From Symsagittifera roscoffensis (Eukaryota; Xenacoelomorpha; Acoela; Convolutidae): DNA of 64,000 nt. The notes below the pieces were generated by a model. That model ran no database searches. It had not been told where the DNA came from and was given only the letters and a program-made list of their open reading frames with translations. The position numbers and the translations under genes were made by a program. Below are positions 8,401 through 15,130 of this stretch, piece after piece (positions within the stretch are counted from its first letter, which is position 1; the number at the start of each line of letters is the position of its first letter). The stretch is taken from the NCBI RefSeq assembly GCF_963678635.1, contig NC_087069.1:41871883-41935882 (forward strand), in the 5' to 3' direction.

Positions 8401-11336
8401 CGTCAGAAGAAGACTTCAAGCCTCAGAAGGTAAACGTGAAGAGAGGTTCAACGAACGGACAGGTAGGGGAAGTGGAGATCGGCAAAGAATGGATCTCGAG
8501 GGCACATCAGGACATGGGCAAACAAGTGACGGGTGATCCATTGGAGAGGAACAAGACGAGGAACACTTCCCGGACGTGGTGGGTGGCCCTCGAAACATTG
8601 AAGGAAATGGAGGACTGCTTGAAGAAGTTGGACAGTGGAATAGCTCGCAGGCGACGCAATTGGGCCACCCAGCAAAAAGCCGAGGTTAATAAGATAGAGA
8701 TGGCAAGTCATCTGAAGAGGTCCTGGCAGAGTTTGTTGAAGGATCATTTTGAAGAGGCGATGAGAACATCCTCATCAGCACCGCCACTAATGGCGAATCC
8801 CTTCGTTAGAACTGCGGGACAATTAATGTTCACCTGGAGTCTGGTGGGAGTAGAGTTGGAGACATTGACCTCGTATGACAGGCTGAAGTTGGGAAGCAAG
8901 AAGCTAGAGGTGTATCAGGCACTGATGCAACATGTGGCCAGGGACAATTCAGGCTTGAGCCTGGCTAGAAGAAAAGATGCCACATGTTTCTTGAGATGGA
9001 CAATGTCAATGATGTCTGATAGCACCATCCTGGCATGCCACCAGAGAGCAAGTGGAAGTAAGACCATGGAGAGAAGAGTCTCAACGATCATCTTGAACGT
9101 ATATCAGAGTACAGGAATAGAGAAAGAAGATGGTTCCAGACTATCCTTAGAGAACCATCGAAAGCTGGACGAGGTACGGAGGTTCTCTAATAAGAAGTTC
9201 GAGGAAGAACATGATGTTCACCGTAACCTGGCCTCGTCAGAACAGTACTCGAGACTCAGTGAGAAGGGGGAATACCAATATGTGTCTGGAGTGATGGGAA
9301 TAGCCTACAATCCCTTCTTAGACTCGGAAGCTGGAGGAGCCCACAGAAACCATGAGGTAGCGGAGCTACTGAAGTTTTGGACAGAAAGGATAATGGAGAT
9401 AGACGCGGTGGAGAAAGAGGGGCCGAGCCTGGGCCTGATTCTTGAGAAAACACCAGAGGTGATGAGCATACCGCGCTCAAACAAGAGAGTTGAAGTGAGC
9501 ATGGGCGGTGGAGATGGCTTGTTAACCACGAACTTGGGAGTGATATGGAAGCTACTAAGACCCTCCTGGTGTCCACATCCCCATGCGAGTCTAATCGAGG
9601 AAACCACCGAGCGAGTGAGGTTAGCACCAACGGAAGATGAAGATCTGGCGAAGTTGAGTGTGCTACATAAGCTAATCACACCCCAGATGCAAGAGCCAAG
9701 CGAAAGGACGAGCGACCCCGGGTCAGCGAAGAAATTGGAGCCGGGTAGCTGTCTGGATTCGACGTGTGGGAACGGAGAGCACATCTGCGATGGACGGTCA
9801 TGCGTCAGAATACTGTCGTTTCAAAAAGAAGACCTGGTCACTTGGTTCGAAGACATCACAGAAAGGGAGAAAAGTGAAGTGCAAATAATAGCGGAATGTT
9901 ACGCGAGAACCACGGTGAATATCGCGACAGCTCTCGGATTCTTCTCGAGAATGTGTGGTCTGCAGGCACTGGAGAGACTGGAGTCTGAACATCATTTAGT
10001 GACGGCGTTGAGCGTAGAATCATGGCCCGGGGTGTTGCAGGTGACTCAAAAACACATCCGGAGCTGGAAAGTTGGTCTTGAGGCGGAAATGGGATTTCCC
10101 CTGAGCGAAGCTTATGGCTTGCCATTGAACGCGAAATCGCTGATAGGGTCAATGATGGCCAACTTGTGCGGAAGTCACTACCCGCTACACATGGCGATGG
10201 TGGAAGTGTCCAGCCAGAGAATACTGGTGGACAAGGCCTTCTCAGTGCCCAAGTGCGTGAGGTTGGCTCGGATGTCGCATCACTCGCACAAGTTGTTGAG
10301 AAAAATCAAAGGGACAGTACCAAAAGAATTGAGAGATGACTTAAGCGAAATCTGGGGAGAAGATCTTCTGAAGTTGGAAAGAGAAAACACAAGCGATCAC
10401 GAGAGACAAAACGTGATCGGGAAACCTGTGGGAAGTACTCCAAACCTGGAAGACAACGACACGATGCACGAGAAAATGATGGAGCTTGAGCCTCTCTTGG
10501 AAGCCTCAGGGGAGCGTAATCTCAGGAGCATTGAGATCTCTCATGGGGAATGCCCATGCCACTGTTTGGCACAAACGGTGTGGTATCCAGATCACAAGAA
10601 CCTTTGCCTGGTGTGGGATGTGGAAGAGATTCGGTCGATCGGACTACCGGATCACCGGCAGAAGGTGACGCTCTTAGTAGTGAGTACGATGTTAGCTCTG
10701 AGATGGATAGAAGAGAATATAACGAAGTATCGGGAGGCGACGACGCCAACGGCTGAGTCAATATACGCGATAGACTACAGCAGGAGACTTGAGTTGTTTG
10801 AGACTGCGTGCAAAGTATTCGCCATACCGACGGAAGTCAGGCACGTATGGAGTCGCTTGAGGTACTTTCCATGGTTTCGGGCGACACTGACGTCTTGGCT
10901 GTACAGGGCAACGAAAGATCACATGAGAAAACATCAAAAGGAGTATCGACAGTTCCAGGCCGAGATTGGGCCGGAAGCTTTCAAGAGACCCCTGCTAACC
11001 CATCGTAATGCGATCACGACGGGATGGAAGAGAGTGGGTAAGATGTCTAGAGACAATACCAAAGCGAGGGAGTCGATACTAGAGGAAGACCTGGCGAAGA
11101 ACGTGAGCTTGAGCCTGCACAACTCCTTTTGCTTGAACCGAGAAGCTAGGGTGAAGGCACTACCCAACCAAGCAAAGAGATTGCAGGAGCAGAGAGAATG
11201 GATGCGATCCTATGAACAGCTGAAGGCTTGGGAGGAGATTGTGATTAGTTCCGATGATGAAGAGGAACTGTTGAGACAGTTTGCCGCATCTAGCACTTCA
11301 GGATGCAGTACCTCCAAGGCGAAGAGTACGAGATGA
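2457..11336 (+). CDS. Giant 2,959-residue retroelement ORF with coiled coil and SGNH/GDSL hydrolase domain
   Basis: A single uninterrupted frame follows pol in the position where errantiviruses place env. I do not recognise it as a known gag or env. Visible parts: a Glu/Arg/Lys-rich coiled coil (residues about 144-233); a Ser/Pro-rich spacer; an SGNH hydrolase domain (about 408-585) with IIGDSL (Ser417), GTND (Asn466) and DGIHF (Asp560, His563), the GDSL blocks I, III and V; a second degenerate unit (about 830-1050) with GSD, GMND and GDDH; a hydrophobic stretch (about 1190-1233); charged low-complexity regions (about 1640-2000); a possible metal-binding cluster CX4CX6CX4C (near 2431-2450); and a Cys/His cluster near 2697. 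SGNH enzymes cleave esters, and related domains are known in ORF1 of CR1-type LINEs. It shares its GC content and CTYGAG density with pol, so both belong to one element. The ATG at 2457 is the first in frame after the leader repeats. Unbroken length implies recent selection or recent insertion. Confidence 0.8.
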   Translation: MADRFWNSMPTALQRPTLDELYRRLRDLDHTQIDERMAVMLNAILQLEDQGECRESATEAVLIVGYTTEGISNRAQTRWLSWNADGGVRGFDLARNPGLSNNTEHGAGEFPLPTRPTARSTGQSSSKVPSMSRAQQTTEAYPELGVLKRELEKALKERNKANLDRDQAKLDREKLQLERDQAVDERDQTLKLLEMLRAEHQQELKVRENAANRDQLKSELERIEQRQRELDAQKGARSNERVVTSSRPESRMEVDEAPRARGRFNLDREAREHMSEGLEVWIPNDATPSLRNLETQPVRPLMDVVLPGYTPTSTSSGSQVSGASSRLKELGEKLQQQSRERTTRPELPLTWREQPVRNVVIASYKKNTEGNYHKHSRLDWNAEQQARRDCFHDAAWVQYLAPPRVPEGAVHLIIGDSLVRVLTQIRSHWQTGVLSFAGAATPQMLATLDMLGMTKVYTVTLMVGTNDVSRGEARKVTRLCDKMSCLLEELRIQMDPILLTICTVPYNMMFDQHSLEMNQRVRSLNKAIREIHRNSVLPLRLLDVAERMENKGFPEDTSKDGIHFDRPRGAEWLNDVFQEHINTLEADLLETAQFTLGPPPNPPFLASRALAGRLGARVDTRDSSRSNQTRLQSATPMESGEVESSTPPASAMSSVVVADGRREKKSRETTRLRYPEKVKELDLETLECRRELAETLGIERVSHEDLNRHHCIDWLKAHEAHFSRAKLMETTDLTGIPTKTIMGPINYRPLKLLGSPGLIAEPPKHRTSIARIRLATPAQLKVVDKLLNPGGTGLPDAAYEGSKLAEDPRYGKPCGGTQLAKTLAVYDRTDPAAARVVIVAGSDFEGTSPKLFWPETLVYSLPGAELNQMLTLVVAIKSEMPCEPELLLFAGMNDHLHAMGLLEQLKGDEIPTSKKIWEAIQALFAAMNEVQENVASRFGSKTKVVFTTSPGYASMPPALQFVYAVLILIAEGSEWRILMAAPNRELEPLNLRLYKSELPAAWADISHALRGFYGLADVLIVLDEVLLLEISNFARQLKFSPVIGDDHTAINQLTASLWFRSMDVKVANSTSRTRGPSNERRNVVETEKQLDSMKYRLTQENGWWPFLTPRLENVTNKTREEAPLLVKQIWSFLEKQLELAETRDMTVARFVSAANEVTIGGFWREHANGELKTRRDYEILKFLSPCWEREFLAGVFGTTATIFGAFVQEILGMPISLLLALYLVYPRYLFNMGPAYMFSRGVETLRVDGYLALILLTHGELVSFHRLMEYGEPLSMGRVHTSTETSSYKCAAGLKTLLVQYLMMQNRYMTGEDENPTSREEWEKANRGMPLLTDLCLAMRSDPMGIIRGLEEVVTCIYGPAVTYAFPDPLVITYRHSVTHLSLISVLDGTALNWCQQEVLRARMSNTVLFGKVKDAEMMVCNFRGQMQCRMGGKREGPIEMYPKFWNLNPLTANGREVLRIPAWKECFALVKRELEAIMEKEILPATMPEFPTVRRMTLGMNSPLVVPSIMARMTAEEMQKDFTDGWDPLFIGYTAAVYFHTSEMKINSWTTQAKKSRGSQPPGYEVRKVLRTLEKEGLENMLPIWDDGRMIVMEGHVALVDDMKFATRKYKAPYGLEQVEVTQEGTELDAAGQLHVALTEYKKLDPTTPSPLSVDTPGDKRSGPVEDRFKRILERRRNESEEESMDETLSEAGEDMEVGNTPEPGPSGEELTTQELLKDLSEENWADTATPPLNPSPRKNLELPLAGETFNMGMLLLSSEERGKNTFEGNRDIFLGSLEDDAWQEFLEEFNREVGSETTLDKFKKELWDAVVRFGEPLLIGTGLDEKARKELLNKLVELRNARSKTRKEKCEDSSTLKQKTVDKMVDDIKRDKVGTSNMIKSTNILKARAGGRQELEGVDGEVESMMIATTPSSRDVKTRKRKREVEGWGSPSVDAVSEGNLRETAPIVLARCKTAAYKNSSELRKPLEVEKEIEVSTSSTSEEDFKPQKVNVKRGSTNGQVGEVEIGKEWISRAHQDMGKQVTGDPLERNKTRNTSRTWWVALETLKEMEDCLKKLDSGIARRRRNWATQQKAEVNKIEMASHLKRSWQSLLKDHFEEAMRTSSSAPPLMANPFVRTAGQLMFTWSLVGVELETLTSYDRLKLGSKKLEVYQALMQHVARDNSGLSLARRKDATCFLRWTMSMMSDSTILACHQRASGSKTMERRVSTIILNVYQSTGIEKEDGSRLSLENHRKLDEVRRFSNKKFEEEHDVHRNLASSEQYSRLSEKGEYQYVSGVMGIAYNPFLDSEAGGAHRNHEVAELLKFWTERIMEIDAVEKEGPSLGLILEKTPEVMSIPRSNKRVEVSMGGGDGLLTTNLGVIWKLLRPSWCPHPHASLIEETTERVRLAPTEDEDLAKLSVLHKLITPQMQEPSERTSDPGSAKKLEPGSCLDSTCGNGEHICDGRSCVRILSFQKEDLVTWFEDITEREKSEVQIIAECYARTTVNIATALGFFSRMCGLQALERLESEHHLVTALSVESWPGVLQVTQKHIRSWKVGLEAEMGFPLSEAYGLPLNAKSLIGSMMANLCGSHYPLHMAMVEVSSQRILVDKAFSVPKCVRLARMSHHSHKLLRKIKGTVPKELRDDLSEIWGEDLLKLERENTSDHERQNVIGKPVGSTPNLEDNDTMHEKMMELEPLLEASGERNLRSIEISHGECPCHCLAQTVWYPDHKNLCLVWDVEEIRSIGLPDHRQKVTLLVVSTMLALRWIEENITKYREATTPTAESIYAIDYSRRLELFETACKVFAIPTEVRHVWSRLRYFPWFRATLTSWLYRATKDHMRKHQKEYRQFQAEIGPEAFKRPLLTHRNAITTGWKRVGKMSRDNTKARESILEEDLAKNVSLSLHNSFCLNREARVKALPNQAKRLQEQREWMRSYEQLKAWEEIVISSDDEEELLRQFAASSTSGCSTSKAKSTR

Positions 11337-11767
11337 ATGGGCAAATCGGATGGATCTTGAGTCTTGAGAGGGAAAGGGGGCTTGAGTGTGAATCCGAGTG
11401 AAACTTGGATTCACGAAAAAGAAATTTTAACAAAGCAAATATTGTTACTAATATACTATATCTATTATATAAATCAAAATGCTGCATGACAATTTCCTGA
11501 TTGAATAGGACAAAAGAGATTTTTAAATGATTGGCTTGAAAAGCGAAAATTCAAAGGTGCAGGTAAATGCAGATTTTGGTTGCTATTTAGCAATAGTGTG
11601 AAAATTTTAAATGGTCGTGAATTTTGGGGTGTAGATAATCTTAAATCTGCTGCAAACTTCTGTAAATGACCACTGGCACTGTATCTTGAGCAACACTCGG
11701 TTTTTCTGGGACTCACTGGCAGAAGACAGCGCGCGATGAGGACATCGATCTCGAGTCCGGGGAGTAT
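11337..11767. other. 3' untranslated stretch of the retroelement, no gene seen
   Basis: Non-coding, with stops in all frames. CTTGAG occurs three times in 11,351-11,386 and again near 11,684, so the element's sequence signature continues past the stop codon. I could not identify a polypurine tract or LTR start with confidence. Confidence 0.5.
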
Positions 11768-12120
11768 GTGCCAGTCGGTCATATTTGGAAGTTTGACCTT
11801 GAGAAGAGCAGAAAACACTTGATTTTGGAGTGAAATTTAAATTTTTAAAATTTCGAATGGAACATGTCATGCACGATTTTCTCGCGAGAACTGAAAATCA
11901 GAAAAAGAAAAAAGAACAATTTTAGAGCAATAGCGGGAAAGTTGTCAGATAAAAACAAGTGGGAAATTGCTATTCGCAATTTCCATCATAGTGAACAAGA
12001 GTAGAGCTGTCCTATCTGAAATAGAAGACAGAGTATTCCCGAGAGAGTAATTATTCGAACTGGACCAGAGTGAACCTTCGACGGAAAGGTGGACAGCTTG
12101 AGTGTCCCAATGGTCCACAT
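11768..12120. repeat. Left arm of a large inverted repeat
   Basis: Read on the minus strand, this arm matches 12,657-13,015: the block at 11,768-11,800 (gtgccagtcggtcata...) pairs with 12,985-13,015, and ggacagcttgagtgtcccaa at 12,085-12,104 pairs with the reverse complement near 12,661-12,682. It also has its own small hairpin (gggaaattg ... caatttcc) near 11,961-11,984. The arms are imperfect and contain small insertions. Confidence 0.75.
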
Positions 12121-12656
12121 AAAACTTCGTTCTTGAGTTCAAACTTACCCTTACCATTCAAACTGATAAACATTGAACTTATCTAGTTATTTTAGTTAAT
12201 TCTAGAGTTGCTCACCCATTTAATTACTTCCTGTGCTTGAGCGCATCAACATGTGAGTCCTTAATTTAAATTTCTAGAGTGTGTTTTATGATTGTTATGT
12301 TGAGGTAAGGCGAGTTTTAGGTTGATCCATCTGAAATGGATCAAAGTTACACTGTCTAATAAAAAGTAACTTAACGGATTGTTCCAACCCGGTTTTTAAC
12401 GGCGTTCATGTATTTTGGGTATCTAGAGACCTAAGTATGGGGACGTTTCTAATTCTAGAGTGGGGGGATATTTTAGTAGTAGCCTTTAAGCTGTAACGGG
12501 TCGTAGTCTCATGTCACAAGCGAACCGAACTGGCTCCGACCGTTCTTGAGGTAGAAAAACACAAGAGATAGTGTCCCTGACCCTTGAGCCAGTGGTTATA
12601 GGGCCTATTTTTCTTAAGCCTCATGTGTGACTGCAGTAGACGAATGTTACATTGTA
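12121..12656. other. Spacer between the inverted-repeat arms, no gene
   Basis: About 540 bp without a long ORF. It holds a purine run followed by TGTAAC (12,460-12,500) that resembles a polypurine tract and LTR start, but the two are not adjacent and no second LTR copy is available for comparison. CTTGAG is still frequent here (12,132, 12,236, 12,547, 12,584), which suggests this is still retroelement sequence. Confidence 0.4.
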
Positions 12657-13015
12657 TGAACCATTGGGACACTCAAGCTGTCCGCCTTTCCATTGAAGGC
12701 TCACTCCGGTTTGTTTAGAATAGTTGTTCTCTCTTCTTTTGAATATTTCTCCTCCTATTTCAGGATAAGACAGCTCTACTCGTGTCTTATTTTGTATCGG
12801 GAAATTGAGAATATCAATTTCCCGCTGTTTTATTCAAGTACTTTCCCGCGATTGTAAATCGGTCGTTCTGATTCTTCTTTTTTGTGTTTTCAGTTGGTGC
12901 GAGAAAACTGAGTATGACAGGCTCCATTCGAAATTTTGAAAATTAAAACTTCACTCCAAAATCACGTATTTTCGTGTCCCTCAAGGTCAAACTTCCAGAT
13001 ATGACCGACTGGCAC
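12657..13015. repeat. Right arm of the large inverted repeat
   Basis: Reverse complement of 11,768-12,120. It includes the matching gggaaattg...caatttccc hairpin near 12,800-12,825 and ends with the gaccgactggcac block at 13,003-13,015. Together the arms form a potential 350-bp stem with a 540-bp loop just beyond the giant ORF. Confidence 0.75.
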
Positions 13016-13018
13016 ACA

Positions 13019-13197
13019 ACTTTCCCGCGATTATAACTCGATTCTTCTGATCGTTTTATTTTCGTAATTTCAGTTGTAGCGAGAAACCTGAGCATGATAG
13101 GCTCAATTCGAAATTTTGAAAAATTACTTTTCTCCCCAAAATCAAGACAAACGTTCAGCTCAAGGTCAAACTTCCAAAAATGACCGACTGGCACATT
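13019..13197. repeat. Direct repeat of the distal part of the inverted-repeat arm
   Basis: About 180 bp repeating the preceding 12,843-13,018: the same order of tttcccgcgatt, a cagttg..gcgagaaa block, ttcgaaattttgaaaa, ctcaaggtcaaacttcca and atgaccgactggcac. The sequence family is therefore present three times here: once inverted, twice direct. Confidence 0.75.
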
Positions 13198-14181
13198 TTC
13201 ACATAGTTTGGTTTCCCAGATTGTCCTGGCTTTAATTTTATAACGTGCAAATTCGTTTTCAGATCATGCGAAGCTAGGAATTGAGGGAAAGGGTCGATCC
13301 CATCTCCGATGGATTGTACAAAAAAAATAGTGATGTAGAAACTTAAAAGTGATAGCGTGTCAATCCCGTTTTTAGGTGTGACCTCGTGGTCTGGGGACTC
13401 AGACACAGCAATGAGCTCACTATTTTTCATGTAAGGTAGGCTAATTTGCAGGGCTCGGCTGATAGCCTTGAAGCAGTAGTTATTTTTTTTTCGACACGAT
13501 GTTACGAGAACCACATTGAATTGGCTATGGTAGGACCTTGGCTATGGTATCCAATCCTTTTAGGACCTAGCTTTTCTTTCCATCGGTATGTTCTTCCGGG
13601 CGACTGTTTCAAACTCTTTACTCTCATGGAGCTTTTTTCGATCGCTAAAAAAATATAAACATTTTACGCAACCTCAACTTCAGCACGAATAAGGATTTTG
13701 CTCGAGAAATTTAGATGCGCGGCCCAATAATGAAGTCATAAGTCGCACGGCTCTTTTTCTTCCCCCCCCCCCCCCACCTCACATAAGCGTCAATTTTATG
13801 GTGTAACGAGTTTGCATGCCAATTTTGGTAACCTTCGGTAACAAAATTTCACTAGTAAAACTTTGCACGTGGGAGGAAAAGGAAAAAGAGCCTGTCGCAC
13901 ACCTGACATTCAAGACATGTCATTCAAACACAACTATTGTTTATTACGGGTCGCTGAAGATAGTGAAGACTCTTTTTAAGGTCTTGATAATTTTTGTTTT
14001 TTTTTCTCCGAAAAACGTCTTAAAACTTGTTAAACTGCCATTTGAGTTTTCGCTGACAAACTCGACTATCGAATAACAAAAGTATGAGGGTCACAAAAAC
14101 ATGAATGGCTTATTAAAAGGATTTTAAGTTTTAGTTTCCCCAGCCGATATCTCAGTTTTTATAGCATTGGCAATTTTTCAG
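13198..14181. other. AT-rich stretch, no gene seen except an inverted-repeat arm
   Basis: The coding-type composition of the retroelement has ended. There are only short ORFs with AT-biased content. It contains the left poly-C inverted-repeat arm (13,743-13,815) and ends at the splice acceptor of the exon at 14,182. Confidence 0.5.
13743..13815. repeat. Left arm of a poly-C inverted repeat flanking an exon
   Basis: The order ctctttttcttcc, a C14 run, acctcacataagcgtcaatttt, atggtgtaacgag reads as the reverse complement of 14,793-14,860. The arms are about 65-70 bp with a few mismatches. Confidence 0.75.
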
Positions 14182-14582
14182 ACTATAATATTTTACCGAA
14201 GTCTCATTTGGATCCTACAGTTCTAATAGATGATCATCGAATTACAAAGATTGATGAAAACTTCAGAATTTTGAACCAAAATAATCTGCACTCGCCACGA
14301 TGGGAGTTCCAGCACAAGAACACACAGCTAGCGATTTACAATATCTCAAAGGTATCGAATATCGAGCCAATAGTGAATGGATTTCAAATTGCAGGCCGCC
14401 CAGTTACGCTCCTATATGTCAATGGAGCGCACAGGATTGACATAAAGGGCCTTGAAAAATTGGTATGGAACAATTTCAAACTCAACGAGGGCGGTTTTAC
14501 AGCCAAACTTTACCATATATGTCTGCTCAATATCCAAGGTGCTTCGAAACCAACGGAATTCACACTTCCAAATTCTGCTGAA
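14182..14582 (+). CDS. Internal exon of an unrecognised host-type protein
   Basis: A 401-bp open stretch is framed by a good acceptor (caatttttcag, ending 14,181) and a near-ideal donor (gctgaa|gtaagt, at 14,583). It starts with two bases completing a codon and ends on a codon boundary. It encodes about 133 residues with ordinary amino-acid composition, unlike the surrounding AT-rich ORFs, for example NGFQIAGRPVTLLYVNG and VWNNFKLNEGGFTAKLYHI. The alternating hydrophobic pattern suggests a beta-rich domain, but I do not recognise the family. Neighbouring exons were not found. The poly-C inverted repeats on both sides could mean that the exon was captured by a mobile element. It could instead be part of a host gene whose other exons lie elsewhere. 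Confidence 0.5.
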
Positions 14583-14792
14583 GTAAGTTTATGAATGGTT
14601 TATTTAGCATTATTTTTATCGCACTCGAGTTTTTTTAGAAGAAAAGCTCACAATTATAGGCTCTTTTTCCTCCTCCCCCCGCCCACTTTTAGAGTTGAAT
14701 TTTCTTTCCCATTTTTGGATTGTTTTAAGATTTGGCATACGGAATAATTAGGCCATGTCAAACATATTTGCGGTTCATACTCAATCTTGTAA

Positions 14793-14860
14793 AACCACTC
14801 GTTACACCATGAAATTGATGCGTATGTGAGGTGGGGTGGGGGGGGGGGAAGGAAAAAGAT
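14793..14860. repeat. Right arm of the poly-C inverted repeat
   Basis: The order ctcgttacaccatgaaattgatgcg, tatgtgaggtgggg, a G-run, aaggaaaaagat is the reverse complement of 13,743-13,815. It lies 210 bp beyond the exon's donor. Confidence 0.75.
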
Positions 14861-15026
14861 CTACAATAAAGTTTCATGAATGAAAATTATCTGATTACCA
14901 TTTTATCCATTTACTCAATCCATGGACTTAGCATGGTTTGCAGTTTTTTTCTAATGTGGAGGTCAACCTGAGCTCCTAATGAAATCAAAATGAACCTCAG
15001 TTCAGTGGTTTTTGAGAAAAATTTTG

Positions 15027-15130
15027 AGCAGGGGCGGATCTAGGGTTATTATGAGGGGGGGGTTGCAAAAAAATGCATCAAAGTGATTTTCCGAGCACCC
15101 CTAGAACACTTTGAAGACCCTATTTTGACA
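15027..15130 (+). mobile_element. Fragment of a hAT-like MITE (GGGGCGGATCTAGG terminus)
   Basis: It starts with caggggcggatctaggg, the terminus shared with copies at 51.8, 54.55 and 58.65 kb, followed by a G-run and the sequence around ccgagcacccctagaac. Ends of the type CAGGGGCGGATC are common in non-autonomous hAT elements. Only one end is clear. Confidence 0.55.

Noticed and set aside
2479-10152. Long antisense ORFs under the giant ORF
   Set aside because: Ser/Pro/Leu-rich shadows of the coding strand without start context or motifs.
12460-12500. Purine run followed by TGTAAC as polypurine tract and LTR start
   Set aside because: The two are separated by more than 15 bp and no second LTR copy is available to confirm it.
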